From positions 15,177,171 through 15,241,170 of the forward strand of contig NC_071388.1 in assembly GCF_022682495.2 (NCBI RefSeq): a stretch of 64,000 nucleotides of DNA, written 5' to 3'. Positions 23,466 to 36,060 of this stretch are shown here, in pieces. Below the pieces are notes generated by a model. It searched no databases. It saw only the letters and a list, made by a program, of their open reading frames with translations, and was not told the DNA's origin. Source of the stretch: Desmodus rotundus. Lineage: Eukaryota > Chordata > Mammalia > Chiroptera > Phyllostomidae. Each line of letters starts with the position of its first letter. Within the stretch, counting starts at the first letter, position 1. A program made the translations under genes and the position numbers.

Positions 23466-25020
23466 ATTTATATCAACTATTTTTTAAAAACTAAGGAATA
23501 CTAATCAGATAAGTAATATTAGAGCTAAGAAAAAGCTAGTCAAATTTAATAGGATGATTCTGTGTTAGTTAAACATGAAAGGGCTATTTATTATGTGCCA
23601 TGTTTGAAGAGAAAGGCAGGTAATTTAATTATAAATGTGAACTTAAGCGTGACATTTATCTCCTTGGTGCATAATTTTTAAAATAAGTAACTGTGCAATA
23701 CACTACAAGGATGCTAAACTACATACACTCTCATGCACACAAGACACCAACTAAGAGTCCAATTCAATTATAGATAAATTACCAAAGGAGTTTTGCCATA
23801 GAGAAAACCTATCATCTTTACACTAAATATGTAAATAATGCAAACAATGCAATACACTCATTGAAAGAGAAAAGATTAAAGGCTCCTAGGTTAAATGTCA
23901 GTCACAAAATGTCATGCCTTTCTATATCCTTATCAAACTGCCTTGATTTCATTATCGAATGTAAAATTCTACTTATATTATAGCTATTAATCACCATGGC
24001 ATAGATATGTGAAATAAAATAAGAGTTAGGTCACCTACACGACCTTGGCTGTTTCTACCCAACATTCTTCCTAACTGCACATTTTCTCAGAAATGAGTTT
24101 TAAAATGTAAAATATCACTGATTAAAATAAGAACAGGACTCTATGGTATTTTAAGTAAGGAAATTTATGTTTAACAAATAAAAATTACGCTATCTCCTTA
24201 ACCACATATGCCCATGTTTGTTCCCCAAGAAATGATTTTTACTATCAAATAGATCAAAATTGAATAGTATGCTTTCCTTGTTAACTCAAAATCACATATA
24301 CTTATGTATTTCTTCTTTTTTTGAGGTTTAGGCTTCCTTTAAAAATGTCCTTATTATATTATTTTCTGTATAAAAACCTTACATAGATACTGTATCTAAC
24401 TTAATTAGTCTCTCTGTGTTTACATATAATCTTATTTTATATCAAGGTATTTCATTCATTTTGCTTTTTCCCAGCTGAATTGTTTTTCTTCTCTAGATTT
24501 TAACTATTTTTTCAAAATATTTTGCCTTTAGTTAACTTGCTTAATGAATGTTTTTTAATCTATTTGAATATGTCTAATATCACAGAAGGAATAAGTAATG
24601 ATGTCACATTTTTTATTGTGATTAACTGGAAATGTGTATCATCTGAACTCTGATAACTCTTCATCCGTGTTTCTGTTACCACTTTACATAAATTTTGCTG
24701 TGTAAAATGAACACCCACATTTTAGGCCCAACATTCAGGAAAAAATCTTTCATTTTAATTTTTAATTCAATTATTTATTTATTTATATTTAGATACTTGG
24801 GTTTTTGTATTATAAAAAAAATTGCATTCATTTTTGAACATATTATGGTATGAGAAATTTTATATAACAATTATAAAACACAAGAACAGATACAAGGTAT
24901 TTCAAGTACTACCTATGTATAATGTGCATCCTTATTTTTCTTTCAAATATTTGGGCAAAAATGTGCCCATTATACAAGGCAAATATGGTGCATATTTTAT
25001 GGAACATCTATTCTTTGCTA
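23466..25020. other. AT-rich non-coding DNA
   Basis: No repeat or exon recognised. There are short (TTTA)n-like runs near 24,770-24,790. Confidence 0.5.
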
Positions 25021-25505
25021 GGTTATGTATTTAGGCACTTTTGAAACAAAGATGAAGAAGATTTGAACCTGATTTTCTTTCATTAAGGAATTACTAGCCT
25101 CTGAGAGAGAGAGACATCTGTAGAAATAACCTATAGAATTGGTTAGCTTGTAAAGGTGCTAAAGAGAGAGCAGTTATATTGGATTGAGTTTTCACAGAAG
25201 ACCTACAGAAAATATGACCTTTCTGAAAGAAATACCAGCTTTAAAAAAAAGCCCAGTGGTAGACAAATGGAGGCCCAGAACTTCAGGGTATGTACTAGGA
25301 AGAACATCAAGTAGTATGGAGCTGGAGTGTAAAGACACAGTGTGTGGTATGGTAGTGGCTGAGAGAAGGATAGCGATATATGAGCTTGAAAAAGCCTGGA
25401 GTAAAAATGAGATGAGACTTATTCTTTATGCTAAGGAGATAAGACATCATTATAAAGGTACCAATGAGAGCCTCTGCATAGAGGAGAGACACGATATCAT
25501 CTGGT
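25020..25505 (+). repeat. Possible ancient mammalian interspersed repeat
   Basis: The layout 'aaacaaagatgaagaagat', 'cattaaggaattactagcctctgagagagagagac', then 'gaaaatatgacctttctgaaagaaat' and 'ggagctggagtgtaaagacacagtg' resembles a common ancient repeat with a 'tctggagtgt…gagatgagac' block. An open frame of 107 codons (25,184-25,507) runs through it and shows no known domain. I cannot name the family. Confidence 0.35.
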
Positions 25506-26312
25506 AAAATAAACTAGGGATGCAATGTCAATTCAGAACTAGACAAAATAAACCCATATAGAATTAGAATGAGAAAAATATTGATTGCCTTGATCCTATA
25601 AATAATACTTTTAACAAAACGAAATGGATATAAATAATTAAATCAGATGTTTCGTCTCTAAAGCTGATAAATTTGCTAATTGCCTAGTAGGAGTTAACAA
25701 GGGGCAGGGTCAAAGTTTCCTCCCAAGTGTTCTTGTTTCAAGATTTGAGTAGACAATTGCATGACTAAATTCATATGGAAATTCAAAATGAGGTTGTCTC
25801 AAAGTGGCAAGAATCTGGGAATGTTGTCAACTTTCAACACATTGAGTCTAAATTCCTCCTCAATTATTTATGTAAATAACTAATAGATAATTCTAAGTCT
25901 ATACCACCAAAATATATTCCAATGCATTAATCATCGAAGATGACTTAGAAAAATTAGGATTTACTTATATTAATGAGGGTGAATAAAGGTAGATAAAAAA
26001 ATAGTTGAACACAACACTGTATGTGTCAGGTACTCCTTGTTTTCTATCTTTTGTCCATTTTACCCCCAAATAATCCACATTTTATTTAGTACATATATTT
26101 TTTAAACAAAAATAGGACAAGGAGCTGATTCTCTGGGTCCCTCCAAATGGCAATAAGTATGTGACATAATTATAGCCCATAATATGTAAAAAGGTGTGTT
26201 CTGGTTGGAGATTTTAGGGAAAAATGTATTTTTTGAAACAATGGATTTTATTATGCAACATCTTGATAAAAAACATATCTTCCACTTCTCAAGTTCTTTT
26301 TTTTGACATCAC
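25506..26312. other. Non-coding DNA
   Basis: Nothing recognised. Confidence 0.5.
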
Positions 26313-27211
26313 ATAACTATTTTTTAATTTATTTGTTTGTTTGTTGTTCAATTACAGTTGTCCCCATTTTCTCCTCATTACTCTCCCCTGCCCCACCAAT
26401 ATCCATCTTCCGCATTCAATCCCCCTCTGTTGTCTTTGTCCCTGGGTCCTTTATACATGTTCCTTGACTTGACCCTTCCCCTTCTTTACCCCATTATTCC
26501 CATCCCCCCTCCCATCTGGTGGCTGTCAGTTTGTTCTTTATTTCCAAGTCTCTGGTTATATTTTGCTCACTTGTTTGTTTTATTGTTTAGGTTCCACTTA
26601 TAAATGAGATAATATGGTATGTGTCTTTCACTGCCTGGCTTATTTCACTCAGCATAATGCTCTCCAGTTCCATCCATGCTGTCACAAGGGTGCGAGTTCC
26701 TTCTTTCTTTCTACTGTATACTATTTCAAAAGACCTCAACAGACACTTTTCCAAGGAGGACATACAGAGGGCCCAGAAATATATGAAAGGATGCTCAGTA
26801 GCACTAGCCATCAGAGAGATGCAAATCAAAACCACAGTGAGATACCACTTCACCCTGGTCAGTATGGTCACCATTAATAAATCAACAAACAACAAGTGCT
26901 GGCCAGATTGTGGGGAAAAGAGAACCCTAGCACCCTGGGAATGTATGGTAGGTGGGAATGCAGACTGGTGTGGCCACAGTGGAAAACAGTATGGAATTTC
27001 CTCAAAAAACTAAAAATGGAACTGCCTTTTGACCCAGCAATTCCACTGCTGGAAATACACCCTAAGAATCCTGACACACCAATTCAAAAGAGCCTATGCA
27101 CCCCAATGTTCATAGCAGCACGATTTACAATAGCCAAGTGCTGGAAGCAACCTAGGTGCCCATCAGTAAATGAGTGGATCAAAAAACGGTGGTACATTTA
27201 CACAATAGAAA
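26313..27211 (-). mobile_element. L1 with 5' inversion (twin-primed)
   Basis: Left half (26,313-26,720) is antisense L1: T-rich tail, 'gttgttcaattacagttgtcc', C-rich 3' UTR, then 'gttccacttataaatgagat' and 'ttcactcagcataatgctc'. Right half (26,722-27,211) is sense ORF2 C-terminus. Frame 26,621-27,013 reads 'DLNRHFSKEDIQRAQKYMKGCS' and '[16 protein letters not shown]'; after a frameshift, 26,896-27,279 reads 'FDPAIPLL', 'CTPMFIAARFTIAKCWKQP' and 'WYIYTIEK'. The outer end of the sense half (CACAATAGAA) is the L1 position next to where the antisense half begins. That is the expected product of internal second-strand priming. Confidence 0.88.
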
Positions 27212-27885
27212 AATGTATTCTTAATGAAAAAGGCCAAATTCATCTACCTAAAAATCTGATCTTCCTATTTCTCTCTTAGTCTTTGAAATGTTAAATGGTG
27301 CTAGAGAGAACCACCAACCAACTTGTGATCACTGAGAAGAAAACCACACGCTAAGAATGATGAGCAAAACATAGATTACATAGATGACATAGGGTATCAA
27401 AGGGTCATTGTACAAATTTGGGTCATCAGCATCCTTACGTCTTGTTATGTAACAAATATAATTGCACTGGGTTCTCCCCTACTGGGCTTCCTCCCTTCTG
27501 GCAGGAACCATGAGGTCTCTGCATCGGAGAACAGACCATTTTTTACTCAGAGGGCATCTCAGTATGGGTTCTTTGAGATCCATTCCCCACACGGTGGTGT
27601 AATGAAGCTATCATATGACCCTCTGCATGTTACAAGGTTGCACAACAAGAGAGGGGCTCCAAAATTGCAACATGCAGAGCTTACATAGGTTAGCTGGCAT
27701 GAGAGAATGGATGGGGATGGGGGGAGAGACTACTTTACTTTGAAATTCAAACAAATCTACCCCAGATGGGGAAGGAGTAGTCTCTAACTTTGCCAACCTA
27801 CAATGTAATACAATAGATCCAGAGGAGATTATTCTCTAAATCTTTCTGGAGCCATATATCATCTCTAGATTCCAAGATTTTTGTT
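27212..27885. other. Non-coding DNA
   Basis: Nothing recognised between the inverted L1 and the MLT1-like LTR. Confidence 0.5.
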
Positions 27886-28352
27886 TTAATCTTGCTTCTG
27901 TAACAAACTATCATACATTTAGTTGCTTAAAAAACAGAAATACTTTACAGTTTTGTAGGTCAGAAATCTAATGTAGATTTTACGCTGCTAAAATCAAGGT
28001 GTCAACAAGATTACTCTCCTTTCTGGAGACTCTGGAGAATTCATTTCCATGCCTTATCTAGCTATTAGAGTCTACCGACATCTCTTGGCTTGTGGGTAGC
28101 CTCATCCCTTTTATCTTCAGAGTAAGCCATGCCTTAGTCTTGCTTACTGCATTACTCTACCCTGATTATTCTGTCTCCCTTCTATATGATAAAGATGTTC
28201 AAGTTTACATTGAGCCCACTCAAATAATATCAGTATTTTGAGATCATCAGATTAGCAAACTCAATTCTATCTTTAATTCCCCTTGCCCTGTAAGGTACAG
28301 GTCATGGAGATGAGGACAAGGACAACGATAGAAGACATTATTCTGGCAAACA
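27886..28352 (-). mobile_element. MLT1-like LTR (ERVL-MaLR), antisense
   Basis: Order matches the complement of an MLT1-type LTR: 'cttctgtaacaaactatcat', 'acagttttgtaggtcagaaatc', 'taaaatcaaggtgtcaacaag', 'attgagcccactcaaataat', 'atcagattagcaaactcaattc', 'aattccccttgccctgtaag', and the terminal 'gacattattctggcaa'. It is strongly diverged, consistent with an old pan-mammalian insertion. No internal sequence remains. Confidence 0.75.
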
Positions 28353-28821
28353 CACATGGCGTGTTTGCTATCCAGTCACCTTTAAAATAAGCTTGCCAGT
28401 ACTCTTTGCTCAGAAAGCCCAGACTGTATAAAGGGGGAAAATATTAATAGAGTACTGCTTTCTTCTGAAAAAAATCAGCATTTATGTATGTCTTATAATG
28501 TCAGAAGATAAAATTAGGTTATTTAGGGAGCCATTGCATGTGGAATTATTGAAAAAGCACTTCAGTATCAGAGTTCACAGAAATGAGAAAGAAAGAAAAC
28601 AGAAGAGATGGAGGTAATGAAGGGAGTGGATAGTGAAATTTAAGGATAAGGAAGAATGTGGTCTCTTGGAAGTTAAATGAAGAAAGTTGGGAAAAAAGTG
28701 ATTAAATTTTGCAAATGTTATCATAGATCAAGTGAGATGTGAATTGAGAAACAACCATCAAATTTTATAGCATATATTAATTGAATTGTTGTTTCTTTTT
28801 CTTTTTCTTTCTTTTTTTTTT
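28353..28821. other. Non-coding DNA
   Basis: Purine-rich toward 28,560-28,720. Nothing else recognised. Confidence 0.45.
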
Positions 28822-29225
28822 TTTGGTGTTCAGTTGTGTGACTTCTTTATATGTTCTTTATAAGTTTTGGATATTAAGTCCTCATTGGAGCTGCTGTTTG
28901 GAAATATCTTCTCCCATTTGGTTAGTTTGCTTTTTGTTTTTTTGGTGTTTTTCTTTGCTGTTCAGACCCTCTTTTTTAAAAAAAGTTTAATTTAGTCCCA
29001 AAAATTTATGTTTGCTTTTACTTCGCTTACTTTGGGGGTCAAATTCATAATATCTTTATAACCAAAGTCCATAAGTTTAGTACCTATAATTTCTTCTATG
29101 TAATTTATTATTTCAGATCTTATATTCAGGTCTTATATCTATATAATTTATTTTTTTTAGGTTTTTGATCCATTTTGAGTTAATTTCTATATATGGGGAC
29201 AAACAGTACTCTAGTTGAAACCTAC
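28822..29225 (-). mobile_element. L1 ORF2 fragment, antisense
   Basis: Antisense L1 ORF2: 'cttctttatatgttctttataag', 'atattaagtcctcattgg', 'aaatatcttctcccatttgg', 'ggtttttgatccattttgagttaatttc'. It has no open frame of note and no 3' end. Confidence 0.85.
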
Positions 29226-30001
29226 ATAATTTTATTAACCAATTAGTACCCTAATACATTTATTTAAAATTTCATAGCATAAAAGTAATATACTATTTAA
29301 TATAGAACATTGGAATAGTCTATAGCTTCAGGACAGTGTATCGTTTACCTCATCTTGCTCATATCTGTATCATGCTATCCATATTAATTTGGCTTTTTAA
29401 TTATAAATTACAAGTACAGATAAAATGTTGAGTTAAGCTATGTCTATATCACATCTCACATTTATATTGGAGTCCAAATTTGCTTGATCACAAAGCTCAG
29501 TATTTAAAGAAAATTTTTTCACAACTCTATGATGCTAATAAAACACAAAAGTAATTAACAATCATTACTAAAGCTTTCAAAATATATCACAGCTCTGATG
29601 ACTACATGACGGCAAGGACAATATTATAAAATTTCACAACGCAGCAATTTAAGCTATAAACAGATATAGGATTTAGTTGTAGAATTTCAAGCAACATATT
29701 CTCATTGAGAAAACTGTCAGGAAGTTGTTTACTGTTTACATTATTTTACCTTAGCAAGGTTTGTAATTTTTTATAAAGTCTGTAACTAATTAAGTAGTAA
29801 CTGACCATACAGGATATCCACTTTTTTACTGTAGCTATTGAATGTTGTGATGGAATAATTGTTAGGTGTTATTGCATGTGGTGGAAATTAAGTGTCACAC
29901 ATAATTTTTGCATATATTTCCTTACAAATAAATATTTTCATGCTTCATTGAAATAACAGCATTGTCAAAAACTGTTCTTCCAAACTAAATTTATTGTATT
30001 A
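29226..30001. other. AT-rich non-coding DNA
   Basis: Nothing recognised. Confidence 0.5.
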
Positions 30002-30197
30002 TTTTTTAACAATGTATGTATTTATTTTTAGAGAGAAGGGAAAGGAGGGAGAAAGAGAGCAAGAGCAACATCAGCGTGTGGTTACTTCTCATGCTCCCCC
30101 TACTGGGAACCCAGGCCTGTGCCCTGACTGGGATTCAAACCAATGACCCTTTGGTTCTCAGGTTGGCACTCAATCCACTGAGCCACAACAGCAGGGC
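30002..30197 (-). mobile_element. VES SINE (bat), antisense
   Basis: Antisense VES with 'gtatttatttttagagagaaggg', 'cccaggcctgtgccctgactggg', 'ccactgagccacaacagcaggg'. The flanks TAAATTTATTGTATT (left) and AAAATTTATAATTTT (30,198-30,212) look like a decayed target duplication. Confidence 0.93.
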
Positions 30198-33100
30198 AAA
30201 ATTTATAATTTTAATGCCAAAAGAAAATTCAAATGACAGTCTTCAGTGAGTACTAGAGAAAGGTTTTTTCTATTTTCTTTAATATATGACATTATTTTAA
30301 ATACATTTCTGAAATTATTTTAGAAGTTTTCACGGGGAGCATTTGTAGTTACAATAAAGTTTTATTTCTTTAAGAAGCCAAACACCAGGAACAGAAAAAG
30401 AGCAGATCTCTTTTTGACTTCTCACTGGTATATTTTTCCATAAAACTGATAAAAAGAGATAGCCATAAGGGAAGAATAATAACATACAGTTTGGATATTG
30501 TAGAATAGAAATGGAAAATAAAGGCTATATTTTTTAAAACTAGAGTAGAGTGTTATTTAAGGATAGAGAACTGTAGACCTGTAGGTGGTTTTGATTTTAA
30601 AAATCCATTTCAATTTTTTGAATTGAATGATACATAAATGCAAATGTATTAACAAGTAAGACCTCCATCTTGATTAACTCGGTTAATTAATCATGGACTT
30701 AATTACACCTGCAGAGTCCCACTTACTTACCCTACAGTGTTTGATATCACATTATATTAATAGATCTTCCTCACACTCCAGGGGAAGAGACTATACAAAG
30801 TGTCTATACTAGAGTGTAGAAATCTCTGAGCCTCCTAAAACATATGCTTACCAGAATTCGAGTACCAAAAATTAACATTTATAATGGATTGGCATACATC
30901 AAATATGCATATAAGAAAACATAATTATATTTTTTAAAAATATTATTTTTTATCTTTGGAGTTTCTTGGAGATTCAGTAAGTTCTTTGGCATATTGATGT
31001 AAAAAATCAAGCATTCATTCTACGTTCTATATGCAGTGTGATTTCAAGGTAACTCAATAGCTGATGATGGAATTGTCTTTATTACAGAATTCCAAGTAAT
31101 AAAATTCAGAAAGAAAGGCATAATGATAAAGTTGCCTTTTTGCAAATAGTAGTAAAAATATATATATAGGATACTATCATCAGTCACTACTAAACGAGGC
31201 AGAGAGTCGTGAGGAATGTGGACGACACCTAGATTCACTGACCTCCGTTAACATAATTAAAATCAAGATGACCAGAGAGTGTGCACCTCCTGAATGATGA
31301 AATATAAAGTTAACAAGGAGAACCACATGCTTATATTTCCCAGTGAATTAAACCTGACTATGATCTAGCCCCTAAGTATAAATACCAGTTTACGGAATGG
31401 TATGAGGATAAAAATATAGGGAGCACTATGATCATGCAAATTGCCAAATGAAAAATGTGAGATAGTCAACAGGACAAATGTGTACTCTATTCCACAAAAT
31501 GCATAATACAAATAAAGAAACAAGAACGGCTATAAAGTAAAAGAGAATTTAAAAAGCAAAGCACCAAATGCCATGTGTGGGTCAGTCAGGATCTTGATTA
31601 AAAAACCAAATAGAAAAATATATTTATGAGATAATTAGGAAACACAAACATTGACAAGAATTAGACATTAATGAATTATTTTTAATTTTGTTACATATAT
31701 TTTATATTGGTAACAATCTTATCTTTTAGAGTTACTCATAAGAAACTTATAGGTGAAACAGTAACATTAAATTTCCTTTGAAATGGGGATGAATAGATGA
31801 TTCCAGATTAGTAATGTGGACAGTTTCCGAAGCCAGATGATGGCTACAGAGGCAGAATTTTATTGCCCCAAGCCTTGTGTAAGTTAGAAAAATAAATCCA
31901 TATCCTGTGATCTGTTGGCCTTGCTCCACTGGCTATAGTTTGTTGAGCTCTGAATTGGACAAATATCAACTCATTGATGAGGATTTATTAAACCTCATAC
32001 TGGCAGCAACTCAGTTTCTAAGGCTTTATTTTTACTACCTTATGACAAGCTCTCTTGGTGTTTGCAGTTACAAAATTGATACCCTGACTGCCGTGAAGAA
32101 TGGTGCAGACAAGAAGTGACATGCAAGATGGGGCAAAGGTAGGCTTACAGGTGTGAGTATGCCGAACCCAGAGTTACTTTTGTATTATTATTTATTAATT
32201 ATTGTACTATCATCCATATGAACAACTGTAAACCTACCCTTGCCCCATCCTGCACACACACACTTACTTGAATAACAAGTGAACTGTTATAACAATTATA
32301 ACACACAAGTGAATAATTTAATTTTTGTATATAAACAGCCTTAAAATATTCATATTGATTTATGCTGTAATGCTATCTAATTTTTTATAGATTCAAATCA
32401 CAGCAAGCAACAATTTGATTTTTTTTCTTTAGATATTTGTGGTCATTAAATCAAATTGAATCATACTGCCTATTAGTCATTCAGGAATTATAATGAGTTT
32501 CTCAGGTGCGGCAACCAAAAAGAAAGAGATTTATCTTATTTGGCTTGGGTTTTAAAAACAAATGGCTATTAGGACAATATAATGAAAGTTCAAAACTAAA
32601 CACTAGTCTTTGCCAGTAAGTTTATTACTCAACAGAAGGCCATGGGACTCAAGAAGGAATTCCTTGACAGGAAGGAACCCAAACACCTGCCAAAATGTTG
32701 ACACACCTGAGAGAGAAATTTTGTGTCCACAACAGAGTTTGAGAAATTAATCCACTAACCATTCAACGTATGAGTTCCTGTCTAAGTCTTAGATCATAAT
32801 CGCTTAGAAATACAACTAGAAAAAGGTCAGCCAGAGGTATTTAAAATTCTGACCATCATTTCTTTTATTTAACTAGACAAATTGACACTAAACACAAATA
32901 TGCACTTTGACTGAGCATAGGATACTGGAAAAAGATTCTCCAAGCTTAGCAGTATGGCTTGAAGTAGGAAGTGGCATTGGAAAAAGTTTTTTGGGGAGCT
33001 GTTGGTAGGAGGCAAGAAGCTACACTAGGCAGAAGGGCAGTAGATCTGGCTCTTCTGTTGATATGAACAGAGGTATTGGGAAAGAAATGAAGAAAAATTG

Positions 33101-33656
33101 TCATAGTATATATTTCAGGGGACTGTACAATTCCGTAATTTAGAACTAAGTAGAGGAAACTAAGTAGAATTTTCGGGGGAGAGCAGAGAAACTTGGCTAT
33201 ATTATATTTAAATTTCATGTTAGCATGCAAAAGAGCATTAAAGTTTCTAAGTATCAATTGTTGCAGTTTGAATTCTATTTGTGTTGTCTGTTGAACCCAT
33301 TCATGGGGTCTCTCAATATCCATTTTTAAACAAATTTTATGTGCACGTGATTTACGTTAGTTATCATTGCTTGCTTTTTCTCTTAGGATACATAGTTAGT
33401 TCTACCTATGCAATTTATCCTATTTGCTGATTACCTCATGACATTTTTCCCTCTGCTGATCTTCAAAATTGAGGAAAATAATGACTATATAGCTTAAACC
33501 TTTATTAATGAAAAATGTACATTAACACATGCTTTTCCAAATTTTAATTCACCAAAACATATTGAAAATAGCATCTTCCACTATAATTAGAAGGGTATAT
33601 TATAGTTGATGTCTTTTGCAGTATTAATATATCTAGACAAGAAATAATGTTTGTTT
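30198..33656. other. AT-rich non-coding DNA, 3.5 kb
   Basis: A weak MLT1/LTR-like trace is possible at 30,655-30,800 ('aattacacctgcagagtccc'). Otherwise no repeat was recognised. An antisense open frame of 125 codons at 32,946-33,323 has hydrophobic patches but no motif, start context or flanking splice signals that I would trust. Confidence 0.4.
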
Positions 33657-33664
33657 CTATAATC

Positions 33665-33842
33665 CACAGGTGGCAAACACCTTGTTTTATCTGGCTCGGC
33701 ACCTTGTTTCTACCCAGAGCCAAGCTCCTTGCCCCTAGTTAAGAAGTAGTTACATTTATACAGACCCAAAGTTACATTTGGCCCTTTGAAGGCAACTGCG
33801 AGGCTGTGGTGGCCCCCGGTGAAAATGAGTTTGACACACTTG
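33665..33842. mobile_element. hAT-type MITE with TIRs and 8-bp target duplication
   Basis: A 178-bp non-autonomous DNA transposon. The left terminus CACAGGTGGCAAAC and the right terminus, reversed, CAAGTGTGTCAAAC are diverged versions of the hAT terminal repeat CAGGGGTGTCAAAC. The right arm keeps 'ggcccccggtgaaaatgagtttgacac', typical of this MITE group. Flanks CTATAATC (33,657-33,664) and ATATAATC (33,843-33,850) are an 8-bp duplication with one mismatch, as hAT transposases make. It encodes nothing and would have been moved in trans. Confidence 0.88.
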
Positions 33843-33850
33843 ATATAATC

Positions 33851-35399
33851 CATAAAATAAGAGACTTTTAAAAGTCATAATTCTATTAAAATGGAAGCAA
33901 CAACAAGTTTCTAGAAGTCTTACCAAAATAACTCACATATTTGTTTTTATGTTTGTTTTGCTGTATAAACAGAGCATCTTTGTTCTGAAATATCTGGTGT
34001 CCGTACCCCTGAGTCCTAGATAGATAGGGCCCAAATACATTGAAACATTTTTATAAACTGGGACTCAACTGCACAGAAACCTCAGGTTATAGTTCTGTTT
34101 TATTTAAAAAGATAAATAAATATTGCAACAGCTGTCAACCCCTACTGGGGATCTATTTTCAGAAAGGCCTCATCCTACTGTCCAAGAAGAAAAGAAACTC
34201 TTCTCAATGTTTTTTCACTTAAAAGTTTTCAAAGAACTTTTAATATTTTACCAATATGCTCACTCAGTTCCTTATTATTTTTGGATCCTGCTGAGTAATT
34301 TTCTCAGCTTTTTAGTACGGTGATTTTCATTCCTTCTCATATCTGGGTTCTTTTTGTCTTTTATTTTATATATTTGGATTCACATAGAAGCTTCAATTTT
34401 CTCTTCTTAAGACAACAAGATAAAACTTTTCTTAAAAATAAAAATTTCCCACACACTTGTAAGCTCTCTTTAGATGTCTGTTTGTATCTCAAAAGATGTG
34501 GTAGTATTGCCCTTTTTTTTCTTTGTCAGAGCAAGCTGGCTCTTGGATTTTTTAAAAAAATAATACATATTCTTATTTTTCTTTTTTTAAAAAGGAAATA
34601 CATGTAATTTGTTTTAGATTAGGTAGATGGCTTCCATAGAGTATATAAAGAAAATTAATAAGATCTATTTTTCTTTTTTCTCCAGAAAGCATGTTCAGTC
34701 AGATATAAGGCTGTATTTTCCAATATTGGGTGAGACTCCTTAATCACTTCAAAGTGAACTGCAGCGCACTTTAGCACAAAAGAATTCAAACAAACCAAGA
34801 TGACAGCTATGGTGACAATGATGATGATGATGACATCCACCTGCAAAAGGCTGTGAGGGTTTCTTTTTGTTATATTTGATATATAAAATCTCCATATTAA
34901 ACAAGATCACTATGCTCCAATGATTCCAGTAATAGAAAATTGTATTGTACTAGAACGTAGAAATTCTGACCTTACCTTAAGCTAAGTTGAAGGAAATACC
35001 ACCTAAAGTCAATCCCTCATTATTTACAAGCTGATGATTTTTTGTATATTGTCCTGTGAATTACATATTTGTTCAAATTTTTAAAAAATGTATAAGCAAG
35101 TACTTAAATAGTCTGGTATTATGTTGACTCAAAGATTATAATTTGTGCAATTCTAAGGATTGAATTATAAATATAGAACAAACTTAACACCATAAAAATA
35201 TAAAGCTATGAGTATATTTAAGCATCTACAAAATACCTGTTTTTTTTGTATCCAAAATTCTAATAAAACAAACTGTGTTGAGTGTTTAAATAATATAAAG
35301 AAAAATTGTGCTTGAATAATTTGTAAGGGAAGACTCCCCGTATTAATTACAGATATATTCACTGACCATTCAACAATAAGGCGGAAGGGAGGAAAATCC
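33851..35399. other. Non-coding DNA with one weak exon candidate
   Basis: No interspersed repeat recognised. A (GAT)n patch at 34,819-34,834 lies within the candidate exon described separately. Confidence 0.4.
34655..34840 (-). other. Weak candidate terminal exon: hydrophobic segment then stop
   Basis: On the minus strand CCTTTTGCAG precedes an open frame starting GTGGATGTC at 34,840. It encodes about 18 hydrophobic residues ('VIIIIIVTIAVILVCLNSFV'), then a polar tail ending in RKKKNRSY and a stop at 34,655. This is the pattern of a single membrane helix followed by a cytoplasmic tail. No AATAAA follows nearby, and part of the hydrophobic run comes from an (ATC)n simple repeat. I do not recognise the protein. 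Chance remains the more likely explanation. Confidence 0.15.
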
Positions 35400-36060
35400 A
35401 TTGATCAGATCAAAATCAGCTGACAGTCTTACGGGAACTGCTTTGTAAGTAACTGTGTCCTTTTCTCTTGCTGCTTCTAAGATTCTGTCCTGTTTAATCG
35501 TAGGTAATGTAACTGTGATATGCCTTGGTGTGTTCCTCCTTGGGTCCAGCTTCTTTGGGACTCTCTGAGCTTCCTGGACTCCCTGGAAATCTATTTCCTT
35601 TGCCAGATGAGGGAAGTTCCCCTTCATTATTTGTTCAAATAAGTTTTCAATTTTTTGTTCTTCCTCTTCTCCTTCTGGCACCCCTATAATTCGGATGTTG
35701 GAACGTTTCAAGATGTCTTGGAGGTTCCTAAGCCACTCCTCATTTTTTTAAATTCTTATTTCTTTATTCTTTTCTGGTTGGATGTTTCTTTCTTCCTTCT
35801 GGTCCACATCGTTGATTTGAGTCCCAGTTTCCTTCCCATTACTATTGGTTCCCTGTACATTTCCCTTTGTTTCTCTTAGCATAGCCTTCATTTTTTCATC
35901 TAATTTGTGACCAAATTCAACCAGTTCTGTGAGCTTCCTGATTACCAGGGTTTTGAACTATACATCTGATAGGTTGGCTATCTCGTCGATGCCTAGTTGT
36001 ATTATTTCTGGAGCTTTAATCTGTTCTTTCATTTGGGCCTTTTTTTTTTTTTTGTCTTGG
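35400..36060 (-). mobile_element. L1 ORF1 remnant, broken
   Basis: Antisense L1 ORF1. The open piece 35,370-35,711 reads 'RSNIRIIGVPEGEEEEQKIENLFEQIMKGNFP', 'QEAQRVPKKLDPRRNTPRHITVTLP', 'ILEAAREKDTVTYKAVPVRLSADF', which is the RRM and C-terminal nucleic-acid-binding domain of ORF1p. The N-terminal coiled-coil part (35,712-36,060) is in other frames with stops. L1 similarity ends at about 35,400 inside the C-terminal domain. No inter-ORF region, ORF2 or 3' UTR follows. Confidence 0.92.

Noticed and set aside
26621..27279. Overlapping frames of 130 and 127 codons as a gene
   Set aside because: They are two frame-shifted parts of the L1 ORF2 C-terminus in the inverted arm of a twin-primed insertion.
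32946..33323. A 125-codon antisense frame
   Set aside because: No domain, no start or splice context, and composition like the surrounding AT-rich DNA.
35370..35711. A 113-codon antisense frame as a domesticated gene
   Set aside because: It is the C-terminal part of L1 ORF1, with the N-terminal half in other frames, so there is no sign of preserved function.
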